Below are positions 51,242 to 60,536 of a stretch of DNA of 64,000 nt, piece by piece. Source of the DNA: Candidatus Moraniibacteriota bacterium (GTDB lineage: Bacteria > Patescibacteria > Paceibacteria > Moranbacterales > UBA2206); the NCBI GenBank assembly GCA_030645735.1, contig JAUSNP010000003.1:62001-126000 (forward strand), given 5' to 3'. Each line of letters begins with the position of its first letter. Positions within the stretch are counted from its first letter, which is position 1. The position numbers were made by a program, and so were the translations under genes. The notes beneath the pieces are model-generated. The model did not search any database, was not told the origin of the DNA, and saw only the letters and a list, made by a program, of their open reading frames with translations.

Positions 51242-52576
51242 ATGAGAAAAGCATTTTCGGTATTAATGCTTATCAGTATGTATTTTCTGTCCATGATTTC
51301 TGATGTCTCTGCATATTCGTATCTGCAGAACTTCGATGCCCTTTCGGTCGGATCTCTTTCCGGACAATTGGCCGAGATTCAAGCAACTGGTAACCCAATC
51401 ATATCCGAAAATGCATCTTATACGCCAGGAAATGCTCTGCGGCTGTATAAAAACAATTCTGATTTTAATTTCAATTCAACTGCACGATTGTATTTTGGGA
51501 ACGGAAATTTCTATTCCCCCTTTACTTCTGCAGACGACACGATATCTTTCTGGTATTATCCGTCATATATCCGATATCAAACAAATACCTGTAATTTGCT
51601 GAGCATGGTCGGTTTGTATGGCCAAACTTCTGATTTGAAAATTATGGGAGTTCGCGCCACCTCGACCAATAACGGAACCTTTTATCTTGATTCTAGTAAT
51701 TGTACCAAGGGAACTGCTATCGGCAATGTGTCTGCTGGCAATTGGTACTTCATAGAGGTAAAATTCGATTTTACCAATCACAACTACAAAGCTCGGATTA
51801 ATGGTGGCGATTGGTCTGTGCCTCTGCCTATTAGCTCTATTGTAAATCATATCTATTCATTAACATTTCAAACTGCCGGCACAGCCGTCATTAGTTCTGA
51901 TTATTATGTTGATAATCTGATTGTGGGGCCCCTTGGCACGGCCTTCCCTGATCCACAATTGACTATTGTTCGTAATCCAGCAGAAGGCGGTGGCGTGTCG
52001 GATTATCCGGCTGGTGAGAACATTTATTGCGGAATTGATAATTATGAAATTTGCCAGGCCTCATTTGAATTAAACACGGAGGTCACCCTTGATGCCTATC
52101 CCAATGCTGACTGGGCTTTCGCTTACTGGGATGATGGAACTACATGTCTCTATGACAACCCGTTGACAGTGACCATGGACAGCGCAAAGACGCTGACGAC
52201 AAAGTTCTTTAAGACATTTACGAATAGAGTCGGAAACTTCCAAGCCAGTGTAGGATCCACAATAGACACTGGTCAGTGTGTTCCGTATGTTCGCTACGAA
52301 ACTGATGTTCCGATATATGGAGATGCCTACACATGGTATGGGCAAGCAGTTTCTGCAAATTACGCAACAAGTGCAACCGTTCCCAGGGTTGGATCCATCA
52401 TCGTGTTTGCCATTCAAAGCGGCATGACTTACGGGCATGTTGGAATCGTAACCTCAATTAATGGGAGCAGTTTGGGCATACGAAGCCAAAATTGGAATAA
52501 TGATGAAAAAGTAAGTGACGACACTATCGATGTAAGTGGCTACACAATTATTGGGTATATCTACTATACGCCATAG
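51242..52576 (+). CDS. Secreted CHAP-domain protein with lectin-like domain
   Basis: 444 residues. Signal peptide (residues 1-~24, ending SDVSA). Residues ~28-225 form a beta-rich, LamG-like domain. Residues ~230-320 resemble a bacterial repeat domain (FAYWDDGTTCLYDNPLTVTM). The C-terminal ~120 residues are a CHAP amidase/peptidase: the catalytic Cys is in GQCVPYVRY and the His in YGHVGIVTSI. It probably cleaves peptidoglycan cross-bridges, of its own or of a host cell. AGAGGAGAAGG precedes the ATG; promoter and terminator are strong. It follows the glycan cluster as an independent unit. Confidence 0.85.
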   Translation: MRKAFSVLMLISMYFLSMISDVSAYSYLQNFDALSVGSLSGQLAEIQATGNPIISENASYTPGNALRLYKNNSDFNFNSTARLYFGNGNFYSPFTSADDTISFWYYPSYIRYQTNTCNLLSMVGLYGQTSDLKIMGVRATSTNNGTFYLDSSNCTKGTAIGNVSAGNWYFIEVKFDFTNHNYKARINGGDWSVPLPISSIVNHIYSLTFQTAGTAVISSDYYVDNLIVGPLGTAFPDPQLTIVRNPAEGGGVSDYPAGENIYCGIDNYEICQASFELNTEVTLDAYPNADWAFAYWDDGTTCLYDNPLTVTMDSAKTLTTKFFKTFTNRVGNFQASVGSTIDTGQCVPYVRYETDVPIYGDAYTWYGQAVSANYATSATVPRVGSIIVFAIQSGMTYGHVGIVTSINGSSLGIRSQNWNNDEKVSDDTIDVSGYTIIGYIYYTP

Positions 52577-52602
52577 AAATCCAAGAAACATCTCTTGAAC
52601 AG

Positions 52603-52638
52603 AAGGGTAGGACTAGCAACTAGTCCTACCCTTTTAAT
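52603..52638 (+). terminator. Terminator of the CHAP-protein gene
   Basis: Perfect 14-bp stem AAGGGTAGGACTAG/CTAGTCCTACCCTT (52603-52616 with 52620-52633), three-base loop, then TTT. Confidence 0.95.
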
Positions 52639-52671
52639 TTGAAAAACTCAGATGATGGTAGCTAGATAGTA

Positions 52672-53571
52672 TTAAAGAATTGTTTTTGCCTGCTTATTTT
52701 GCTCATCGTAACACTTATTTATTATTTTAGATGGAAAATTAAATGGCTCAATAATGTCACAATTTGGAATGTCTTGTCCATTAAATACAACTTTCCAATT
52801 TCCATTTTTTCTTACTGCCAAAAAATAGGGCGCACTAATATTTTTTGATCCCCCAACTAGCATTGTCCCATTAAAATAACCCTTGGCGCTTTTGTTAATG
52901 CGAACATATAAGTTATTATTTAAGTAATAAGTTGAATGCGTAGGATCATTTTTTATATAAGAAATAAATGCTTGCACAAGTTCCTTTTTGTCTGTTTTTA
53001 TAAATCCATCCTTATAAAACAACGCAGGATTTGGAGTATCAACTAAAACATTTTTTTCATCGTCCCAACAATCAGGCGTCATATCAGCTGGAAAATTGTA
53101 TTTTTTGAAATTTTGACATATTCCGTTGTAGCCCGCATAGCTGATACTTGTTAACGTCCATATGTCATTAAGCCCTGCTGCAAACCAAATTCCTTTTGCT
53201 GCATTATGGTATTTGTTTGACTGATTATTGTCATAAGCAAATTCTCCAAAAGCATGGCTTCCATTATTTTTTTCAACGGTTGTGGTTACGCTATAATTTT
53301 TAACCTTCCACTCCGGAAATTTTTTGAAAATAGCTTGTCTTATTATTCCCTCCAAGCTCACGCCAGGTTGCATTGTAACTGTTGGAAACTCTTCTCCTTC
53401 AAAACTATTCTGAACGCCTTGATTTTTTTGTTGCACATTATTCACCATCTGACTTTGTTGCGTTTGTTCAGATTTCCCATTTTCATAAATCCACATCAAT
53501 GATACTGCCGTTATCGCAAATATAACAATAATTGCAACGCCTAATTTGGTATCGACTTTTTGATTTTTCAT
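52672..53571 (-). CDS. Membrane-anchored extracytoplasmic orphan protein
   Basis: 299 residues. One N-terminal membrane segment (residues ~10-29), a Gln/Asn/Ser-rich linker (to ~60), then a soluble domain with five cysteines that may form disulfides. No family recognised. Last gene in the minus-strand block that contains the secretion locus, but separated by 138 bases, so membership is uncertain. No Shine-Dalgarno sequence. Confidence 0.7.
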   Translation of the reverse strand: MKNQKVDTKLGVAIIVIFAITAVSLMWIYENGKSEQTQQSQMVNNVQQKNQGVQNSFEGEEFPTVTMQPGVSLEGIIRQAIFKKFPEWKVKNYSVTTTVEKNNGSHAFGEFAYDNNQSNKYHNAAKGIWFAAGLNDIWTLTSISYAGYNGICQNFKKYNFPADMTPDCWDDEKNVLVDTPNPALFYKDGFIKTDKKELVQAFISYIKNDPTHSTYYLNNNLYVRINKSAKGYFNGTMLVGGSKNISAPYFLAVRKNGNWKVVFNGQDIPNCDIIEPFNFPSKIINKCYDEQNKQAKTIL

Positions 53572-53709
53572 TTTTATATTTTGATTTGTTGATTATTTTT
53601 ATATTATGCCAAACAATGCAAAAATTGTAAACGGAGGGAAGCATTCTAAAAATGATGAACCTTAATAAATATTTATGGCAGGCGAGAGATTTAGAAAAGA
53701 ATTATTGAA

Positions 53710-54864
53710 TTATTTGCCTTGCAATGTTATGCGGTAGAGTTTGCCGTCGATTTTGTTTACGAAAAACAAGATACTTTCATCCGGACTGAGGAATAGGTTA
53801 GTGGCATCATAAGTTTGAGTTATTTTGTCCAAATCAACCAGGCGAGTTTTTTCACCAGTGGTGGTGTTGACCATCCAAAAAGTGTCACTGGTAGTAATTT
53901 TGTTGTCATTGTAATCATTAGGCATCGTAGCTCCCTCCGGAATTGAGCTAGGTAGGGCATAATAAATATTCTTATTGCCCTTGGACCATGCACACTTGGA
54001 AACTAAAGTTGGGATGCCAAGGGTTTTGTATTCTCCACCAAAACTATTCATAACTCCCAATTGCAGTTTTGATCCGCCAGCTGTTTCCACGCTACTTTCT
54101 AAAAGCATATTGCCATCATCGCTCCAAAGATAGTCAGCGCCAAATTTTTCACTGGCAAGCGTTTTTAGTTCGCCGCCAAAGACTGGCACAGTTTGCAGAA
54201 GAGTTTTGTTAAATGAATCAGCTTTGCTCCAGAAAGAAATCAGACCAGTCTTGGGAATAGCGGCAATGGCAATGTCTTTCATCGAAAGATCAATTATTTT
54301 TTTCCAATTGGCGCCATCTGGGTCAGCGACATTCAGAGTTCTTTCTTTGGTTTTAGCATCAAAATATTTATAGATTATTTTGTTGTTATTTTGCCAGACA
54401 ACTGAATCTAAATTATCTTTCAATTGCACGCCTTTGTTTTGAGCATAGTCGTAGGAAAAGAATTTGGATGACAGACTGTTGATTGGAAAACCAGAAATAA
54501 CACGCGACTTGTCGGGTGACCAATTGATACTGGACAAGTTGACGAGTTCTTTGCCGGAAATTGTTTTTTTGGCTTCGCTAAGGATGTCAATTTCAAAAGC
54601 TTTGCCCGTGGTTTTAGAATAATATCTGACAGCATCGCCATTAATAGAAAGTGTTGGCGACAAAACGGCCTCATCAACTAGGACTGCGATTTGGGCAGCT
54701 TTTTTGGCAAGTATATCTGGCGCTATTGCCTCAATAGCATCTGACGGAACATTGGAATTTGAAATGGGGGTCTTTTTGAAGGAAAGAATGTACACGCCCC
54801 AAAGAAGTAGAACCACAACAAGAGCAATTGAGGAAATTAGAAAAATTTTTTTAGGCAAAGACAT
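53710..54864 (-). CDS. Membrane-anchored beta-propeller protein
   Basis: 384 residues. N-terminal membrane segment (~6-28), then WD40-like/TolB-type beta-propeller repeats marked by SINWSPDKSRVIS, ADYLWSDDGNMLLES, SKCAWSKGNKNIYYA and LFLSPDESILFFV. The propeller faces outside and probably binds a protein partner. It lies 30 bases after the second VirB2-like gene on the same strand, so it likely belongs to the secretion operon. Confidence 0.8.
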   Translation of the reverse strand: MSLPKKIFLISSIALVVVLLLWGVYILSFKKTPISNSNVPSDAIEAIAPDILAKKAAQIAVLVDEAVLSPTLSINGDAVRYYSKTTGKAFEIDILSEAKKTISGKELVNLSSINWSPDKSRVISGFPINSLSSKFFSYDYAQNKGVQLKDNLDSVVWQNNNKIIYKYFDAKTKERTLNVADPDGANWKKIIDLSMKDIAIAAIPKTGLISFWSKADSFNKTLLQTVPVFGGELKTLASEKFGADYLWSDDGNMLLESSVETAGGSKLQLGVMNSFGGEYKTLGIPTLVSKCAWSKGNKNIYYALPSSIPEGATMPNDYNDNKITTSDTFWMVNTTTGEKTRLVDLDKITQTYDATNLFLSPDESILFFVNKIDGKLYRITLQGK

Positions 54865-54894
54865 AAAATATTAAAATAAAAAAGTTAGACATAC

Positions 54895-55707
54895 TTAGTT
54901 GTGACAAGCATAACAGATATCCCAATGATCTTCTTCTACTGCATAAATATTGCCCGACGTATCTTTGTACATAGCTGCTCCGTCGGAGCGAGTTCCTGCA
55001 GGTGTATAATTATTTTTAACATAAGAAGTCAAGCTGCTATTTAATCCCAAGTCAGCTTTGTAGCCATTGGCATGATTATAGATAGTGGTAGATGCATGGC
55101 CGTCTTCTGAGCCACCAGTTAGAGTGAGATTGCAATTGCAAGCCGTTTTTAAATTGGCAAGGCCGTTTATAGTTGACTCACGCAAGCCGGCAGTGCTAGT
55201 ACAACCAGTTCCTTGTCCCACAGGGCAAGAATTAGGCCTATTAACACTAATGCCAGCCCCTGCTAGACGTTGTCTGACATCTGCCTCAATCCCAGTTGGC
55301 ATCACAGGTTGCTTAGCTGGCACCGTTGTTGTCGGCGCTGAACTGGAAATAATATTCCCTCTATTCAAGCGCACTAAATTCGGATTGATTTCATATAATA
55401 GGAGAAAAGAAACTAACGCTAAAATCAAACCCACAATGGCATCAGTAATCACCCCCTTAGCCTTTTCCGCGCTAACCACATTGGCCGCTGACATAATATA
55501 CATATAACCGCCGATAGTTATCATGAGCAAGGCCGAAACTCCCACTGCCCAAATCCCAAACTTGTAAACACCGGCAATATAAGTATAGAAATTGCTACCT
55601 GTATCAACACCCGGGATTTGCTCCATCGGCACATAGGAAAGATTAAGAGCCGCCAAGGTTATGGTTGGGAAGAGTGATGGGATAAACAATAATAAAAACT
55701 TTTTCAA
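54895..55707 (-). CDS. VirB2-like membrane protein fused to M15-type peptidase
   Basis: 270 residues from a TTG at 55707, chosen because it gives a signal peptide (MKKFLLLFIPSLFPTITLA) like its paralogue; a longer form from 55776 would overlap the upstream gene. The N-terminal ~140 residues, with two membrane segments, match type IV secretion pilin-like VirB2/TrbC proteins and differ from the upstream paralogue by almost nothing. The C-terminal ~130 residues have M15 metallopeptidase features: GHASTTIYNHANGYKADL and the final EEDHWDI. It likely trims peptidoglycan peptides near the secretion apparatus (inference). Confidence 0.75.
   Translation of the reverse strand: MKKFLLLFIPSLFPTITLAALNLSYVPMEQIPGVDTGSNFYTYIAGVYKFGIWAVGVSALLMITIGGYMYIMSAANVVSAEKAKGVITDAIVGLILALVSFLLLYEINPNLVRLNRGNIISSSAPTTTVPAKQPVMPTGIEADVRQRLAGAGISVNRPNSCPVGQGTGCTSTAGLRESTINGLANLKTACNCNLTLTGGSEDGHASTTIYNHANGYKADLGLNSSLTSYVKNNYTPAGTRSDGAAMYKDTSGNIYAVEEDHWDICYACHN
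55319..55675. repeat. VirB2-like module, copy A
   Basis: A 357-base direct repeat of 56314-56670, nearly identical in sequence. It encodes the shared N-terminal module of the two hydrolase fusions. Confidence 0.9.
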
Positions 55708-55748
55708 AGTAGGTATTATATAAAAATATTTATTAAATTTAAAATTGA

Positions 55749-56714
55749 CTAGATAGCGCACAAAGCAATATCGCAAGCGTAGTCTTTAACGGTGCACATA
55801 TTAGTTTTGGGGTCCGGGCCAGGATTTATGGGACAAGCCCATTTTGGAATATTGTCGGCCTTACAATCAACACTAAGTGAGTTTGGGTTTGAGTTGTCGG
55901 CACAACAATTATAAGAAGCGGCAGCCATTTCAACTGCAGTTACGCTTGGATAGTTAAATTGTTTGATTGAATTTAATTTAGCTTCAAATGTTGCCACTCC
56001 AGCCTTGATGTTTGTCTCTGGATCGAACAAATTGCCAAATCGTGTGTCGCTAGAACATGACCCAGATGGCATGACTTGCATAAGTCCGCAGGCGCCAACA
56101 GGGCTAACTGAACTTGGGTCGCCCGTGGATTCATGGCAAATAATGGATCTAATTAGTTTCGCAGGTACGGAAGCTGTTTGATATTTATTTATAAGCGCCT
56201 CATATTGTCCAAGATTGGTGCAGGTCTTCTCGCAACTGCCAGTGCAAATATCAGCCAAGTTTGAAGCTGCGTTAGTACACGGCGGACTTTTTTGTCCAAC
56301 TGGAACTGGAGCCGGCACTGTCGTCGTCGGTGCTGAACTGGAAATAATATTCCCTCTATTCAAGCGCACTAAATTCGGATTGATTTCATATAACAAGAGA
56401 AAAGAAACTAACGCTAAAATCAAACCCACAATGGCATCAGTAATCACCCCCTTGGCCTTTTCCGCGCTAACCACATTGGCCGCTGACATAATATACATAT
56501 AACCGCCGATAGTTATCATGAGTAAGGCTGAAATCCCCACTGCCCAAATCCCAAACTTGTAAACGCCGGCAATGTAAGTATAGAAATTGCTACCCGTATC
56601 AACACCCGGGATTTGCTCCATCGGCACATAGGAAAGATTAAGAGCCGCCAAGGTTATGGTTGGGAAGAGTAATAAAATAAAGATAGCAATGGATAGAAAT
56701 TTTTTCTGATTCAC
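55749..56714 (-). CDS. VirB2-like membrane protein fused to lytic transglycosylase
   Basis: 321 residues from a GTG at 56714. Signal peptide, then the same two-helix VirB2-like module (residues ~20-135) as the next gene. The C-terminal part is a Slt-type lytic transglycosylase: IICHESTGDPSSVSPVGACGLMQVMPSG, whose Glu is the catalytic acid. Eleven or more cysteines in the C-terminal half suggest disulfides. Enzymes like VirB1 open peptidoglycan for type IV secretion; here the pilin-like part and the hydrolase are one protein. Confidence 0.85.
   Translation of the reverse strand: MNQKKFLSIAIFILLLFPTITLAALNLSYVPMEQIPGVDTGSNFYTYIAGVYKFGIWAVGISALLMITIGGYMYIMSAANVVSAEKAKGVITDAIVGLILALVSFLLLYEINPNLVRLNRGNIISSSAPTTTVPAPVPVGQKSPPCTNAASNLADICTGSCEKTCTNLGQYEALINKYQTASVPAKLIRSIICHESTGDPSSVSPVGACGLMQVMPSGSCSSDTRFGNLFDPETNIKAGVATFEAKLNSIKQFNYPSVTAVEMAAASYNCCADNSNPNSLSVDCKADNIPKWACPINPGPDPKTNMCTVKDYACDIALCAI
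56314..56670. repeat. VirB2-like module, copy B
   Basis: Pairs with 55319-55675. Outside these limits the two genes share no similarity. Confidence 0.9.
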
Positions 56715-56751
56715 TTTTTGTTTTTTGTTTATGGCGTCGGCCTATTTTATT

Positions 56752-59700
56752 TTACACCCGATTTTGTTTTGGGAAAAGTGAAAACATTGTGCGAACAAGA
56801 AATAGTATCAACCCCATAGTCAATATGACTCGGAAAAGGAAATTGATATAGCTTGGGATGGCCGAGAATAAGCTCGCCATAATTTTTTGTTGTGGCGTTC
56901 TAGCTTTCCCAATAACTCGGGAACCGCTAAGCGTATCAGTCATTTGAATTTCTATAGATTGAGAGACATTTTTTTCATAGAAGGCTGTTTGCGGAACCTC
57001 CCAGGTAGCATTCAGCGCTCGTTTGACTAGATTTGTTTGAGTATAAAGTGAACCAAAGGTAATGTTATATTTCTCGCCTGTTGGTTTTTCGGCGACAAAT
57101 ACAAGCGTACCATCATCCTTGATTTCAGTTATGCCAAGATCAGCCATATTAGCAGGCGTCACTGGCACGCCATCGAAAAACCAAGTCTTGTTTTCATAGC
57201 CAGAATTTGCTATGGGTTCACCATTAAGAAACCAAGCTTCATTTTTATGGAAAAGCGGATTGAGGGTTGGTTTGATTTCAATAGTTTCTCCTGTTAGAGC
57301 TTCAAATAAATTATCACTAAGATCTGGCCACATATTTTCATTTACACCGTCTTTTTCATGATCAGGGTTTGCATTGATAGGATCAACATAGAAGCCAAGA
57401 AGCGTTGGGGCGCAAGTGCTAAGGTTAACGGATTTAAGAGCTATGGCTGGATCAGTGACTTTGAAGTTCTTGATTAAACTGGTTTTTTCACCTGTCACTG
57501 TGTTGGCAACATTAAGAGACAGGGTGTGCGGGGTGTTTCTTTCGGCAAGAATTGGGAAATAGGCTATATTTTTGTCAGTTTCTGCAATCGGTTTATTATC
57601 AAATGACCAGAGAAACTCATAATCCTTTAGTTTGTCTGGTTCCACAATAAACTTAGCCCCCATTATTTCATTTTTTGCCACAGGACAAGTGATGGCATCA
57701 AGATTATTTTCATCTGGAGCTGTCACACATCGCTCGGTTGTTGTGTCTAGGCTGACAGCTAGAGTGTCTGACACAGTTGTTGAAAAAATTTGGAGGGAGT
57801 TAGCGGACATTTGAATAGGGATAATAACAGTTCCGACACCTTCCTTCTTTTTTGCACCGACGCCATCAACTGCTTTCAGCACAACTTTAGCATAAAAAAG
57901 ATTGGGGTTTTCACTGGCTATTGCTTTAGCCTCACGTAAAAATTGTTCTGTAAAATTCAATTTCATTTGAAGACTATCTAGGCCAATGCCGGATAATTTT
58001 TTAACACCAGTTTCAGGTAGTGTGAGTAAATGCCAATCTTTGTCGGTGGCTGCAATATCAGAGCTGAGATAAATTTGCCAAGCATAATTCAGAAAGTCCT
58101 TATTGCCCTCGCTAACTATAGATGAGTTTATGTTGAGTTGATCTGCATTATCACCGATTGAATTTACTGGTGCGTTAGGAAAATAGGAAAGATTAATTTC
58201 CATTTTTTGAGCAGCAGCTCCTTCACTTGGCTCAAGAATATTAGCCATTAGACAATCATTTATGCTCTGCACACCCTTGCTTGCTGTGAAAATTTTGCCT
58301 GTTTGCGTAGCTGCAGACAAGGCTGGGTTATCAGCCAGTTCTTGTGTTGTGTAGGTTGCATATGTCCCATCGCTTTTTTTGTAACCGATTAACTCTGGGT
58401 GTTCTGTTTTGTTCACAGTTTCATATGAATCGGATAAATATGTGTATCCAGAACCGTCAAGACTTTCGGCGAATACCTTAGTTTTATCTTCCTTGTAATG
58501 TTTTGTTTGGGTGGAAACGGTGATTGTCACTATTTCGGCTGGGCCAGTCCCATGATCAGCAATAACATAAGGTCCATCTGAATATGTCTTAGTGTAAACA
58601 GTTTCATTAACAGATTTATAATAAACATTAACATAAGTCGCCTCATGAGTTATTGGGTCTAATTTCGGCAAACCAGTAGCGCTGTCCAGTATCGGAGTAG
58701 TTTCTAATGGGCTGGTTAAATGGTATGTTGGATCCTCAGTCACAACAGAAGGCGCTTCTTCTCGTTTGGTTTTTTCGGGATCAGCTGTACACATATTTTT
58801 TGGCAATGCCCACATGGTCATATAGGAAGAGTCTTGGTAACCAGTAGCTTCCACAGAAATACCTTCAACCACCACACCGACCTTATCGCCTGTGGCATAA
58901 TTCCAATTGAAAGTGAATTTTCCGAGTCCAGCCACAGCGGCTTCATCTACTGTGCCGCTACCTGCCGTGTCTTTGGAAGCTGGATTGGTGCGCCAAAACT
59001 CTTCTTCTTTCAGGGAAAATCGATTATCACCTCCAGCCGTGGTTTCCCCAGGAGCATTGGGAAAAAGATGTTCACAACTTGGAAACTCATATTCATTGCC
59101 ACTAGAAAAATTGTGCAAATAGCAGTGTTCATTCTTTGATGGCGTGCTTCTTTGATCATCGCCTCCAATGACGGCTTTATAGCTATCATCATCCCCAGTT
59201 TTATTTTTATATTGATTGTCCAAGGTGCAATAAGCTGGTTTTTGATCAGCGCTTACGGAGGCGTCTTTACAAAGAGGCGCGTCTTTACCTAGGGCTTGTT
59301 GCCAGTCAAAACCGCCATTAGCAATAAGTCTCATAGCCTCAATTTTGTAATCTTCAACATCGATTCTTTTGTCATTATTCCAGTCTGTATTGCCATCTTT
59401 AGTTTTGTGGCCTTCACTGTCAGTTGCATCTGGTTTGCCAGTGTTATGTTGCAGATACCAAGTATAATATTGCACATTGGGGTCATTCATAAAATAAGTG
59501 GCAATAGCACTGGCCGTGACTTTTTCTCCCGGAGTTGGATTTGTAGGCGTAAATGTTATGGCGACCTGAGGCGGTTCTTTTTTCTGACGAGCGGTATTCA
59601 TCATCTGAACTGTGTTTTTCGTTTCAGTTGAGCTTGCGCCAGATTCTTCTTTTACGGCAGCCATAAGTTTGTCGCGCACGGCATTGCCAACTTCGTCACC

Positions 59701-59796
59701 AGTGATATTGGTCTCGGCCAAGGCATATGGCAGACTCATTGAGAAAAGTATGTTGAAAATTAAAACAAAGACAAAAAGTTTTTTTATAAAATGCAT
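56752..59796 (-). CDS. Large secreted protein of the T4SS-like locus
   Basis: 1014 residues. Signal peptide (1-~28, ending YALA), a long extracytoplasmic region with many Ig/PKD-type beta segments (for example YEFLWSFDNKPIAE), a dockerin-like calcium loop (NDKRIDVEDYKIEAMRL, ~140-156), and one C-terminal membrane segment (~985-1005) with a short basic tail. No family recognised as a whole. Position and topology suggest a surface component of the secretion machine. It is encoded just before the two VirB2-like hydrolase genes. Confidence 0.75.
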   Translation of the reverse strand: MHFIKKLFVFVLIFNILFSMSLPYALAETNITGDEVGNAVRDKLMAAVKEESGASSTETKNTVQMMNTARQKKEPPQVAITFTPTNPTPGEKVTASAIATYFMNDPNVQYYTWYLQHNTGKPDATDSEGHKTKDGNTDWNNDKRIDVEDYKIEAMRLIANGGFDWQQALGKDAPLCKDASVSADQKPAYCTLDNQYKNKTGDDDSYKAVIGGDDQRSTPSKNEHCYLHNFSSGNEYEFPSCEHLFPNAPGETTAGGDNRFSLKEEEFWRTNPASKDTAGSGTVDEAAVAGLGKFTFNWNYATGDKVGVVVEGISVEATGYQDSSYMTMWALPKNMCTADPEKTKREEAPSVVTEDPTYHLTSPLETTPILDSATGLPKLDPITHEATYVNVYYKSVNETVYTKTYSDGPYVIADHGTGPAEIVTITVSTQTKHYKEDKTKVFAESLDGSGYTYLSDSYETVNKTEHPELIGYKKSDGTYATYTTQELADNPALSAATQTGKIFTASKGVQSINDCLMANILEPSEGAAAQKMEINLSYFPNAPVNSIGDNADQLNINSSIVSEGNKDFLNYAWQIYLSSDIAATDKDWHLLTLPETGVKKLSGIGLDSLQMKLNFTEQFLREAKAIASENPNLFYAKVVLKAVDGVGAKKKEGVGTVIIPIQMSANSLQIFSTTVSDTLAVSLDTTTERCVTAPDENNLDAITCPVAKNEIMGAKFIVEPDKLKDYEFLWSFDNKPIAETDKNIAYFPILAERNTPHTLSLNVANTVTGEKTSLIKNFKVTDPAIALKSVNLSTCAPTLLGFYVDPINANPDHEKDGVNENMWPDLSDNLFEALTGETIEIKPTLNPLFHKNEAWFLNGEPIANSGYENKTWFFDGVPVTPANMADLGITEIKDDGTLVFVAEKPTGEKYNITFGSLYTQTNLVKRALNATWEVPQTAFYEKNVSQSIEIQMTDTLSGSRVIGKARTPQQKIMASLFSAIPSYINFLFRVILTMGLILFLVRTMFSLFPKQNRV

Positions 59797-59805
59797 AGAA
59801 ATGAA

Positions 59806-60465
59806 TTATTTAAAAATATGAATTATATAGGCATCTAAAAAGGTCATAAAAATCAAACTCATTAAAAATGAATATACAAATGAGCGACTTTTGTAAGTTG
59901 CGATTCCACCAGTAAAGGCCAGGATAATGGTTGGAGCCAGATGCCAGTCAAGAGAGCCTGTAGAGAGTGTAAATAAAACAAAAACCAGAGCCTGAATAAT
60001 CGCTGAGGCCAGACTGAATTTTTTGGCGAGAGTGAAGAGGACAAATCCTTTGAAGAAAAAGTCATTGATAAATAAAAGCAAAGCCACTAGTACAAGTTCA
60101 TTTAAAAGAAAGGCCCAGAAGTAGGTGCCTAGATAGGCCGGAATGGTATACTTGTTGGCAAAATCAAAGAATTGAAACAAGATAGAGACACTTAGAACGG
60201 AGACGACTAGCATCATTGCCGCCCAAACCAAGCCAAGTCTGGGATTTTGCAAATTGAGACCAAAATCACGCAAGTCTTTTTTGAGCACAAGTTTGATGTA
60301 GAGTGCAGGCAAGATAAACAAGAAAAGCAGATATTTACTGAAGTCTTGCAAAACCCCTTGCACTGGGAAAAAAACAAGCAGTATTATGCAAATCAAAACA
60401 ACCACAGAACTAATGATTTCTGTCTTCCAGTCAGAGAGGAATTGTGTAGTGGTATTGCTTTGCAT
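59806..60465 (-). CDS. CPBP-family-like membrane protein with degenerate active site
   Basis: 219 residues, six to seven membrane segments. The motif LLLFINDFFFKGFVLFTLAKKF aligns with the first CPBP/Abi protease motif EExxxR, but the Glu pair and Arg are replaced by Asn-Asp and Lys. Histidines of later motifs are not convincing either. It is probably not an active protease. It lies nine bases after the large surface protein gene, overlapping functionally with the secretion operon. Confidence 0.65.
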   Translation of the reverse strand: MQSNTTTQFLSDWKTEIISSVVVLICIILLVFFPVQGVLQDFSKYLLFLFILPALYIKLVLKKDLRDFGLNLQNPRLGLVWAAMMLVVSVLSVSILFQFFDFANKYTIPAYLGTYFWAFLLNELVLVALLLFINDFFFKGFVLFTLAKKFSLASAIIQALVFVLFTLSTGSLDWHLAPTIILAFTGGIATYKSRSFVYSFLMSLIFMTFLDAYIIHIFK

Positions 60466-60484
60466 ATATTTTGTTGGTGCAAAA

Positions 60485-60530
60485 GGAGCTAAGCTCCTGA
60501 AAAGTTATGGCCTGGCTGGAGCTTAGCTCC
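60485..60530. repeat. Paired palindromes GGAGCTAAGCTCC
   Basis: GGAGCTAAGCTCC (60485-60497) and its complement (60518-60530) sit between two genes of the secretion operon. Each is itself a palindrome. Confidence 0.8.
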
Positions 60531-60536
60531 CAATAA

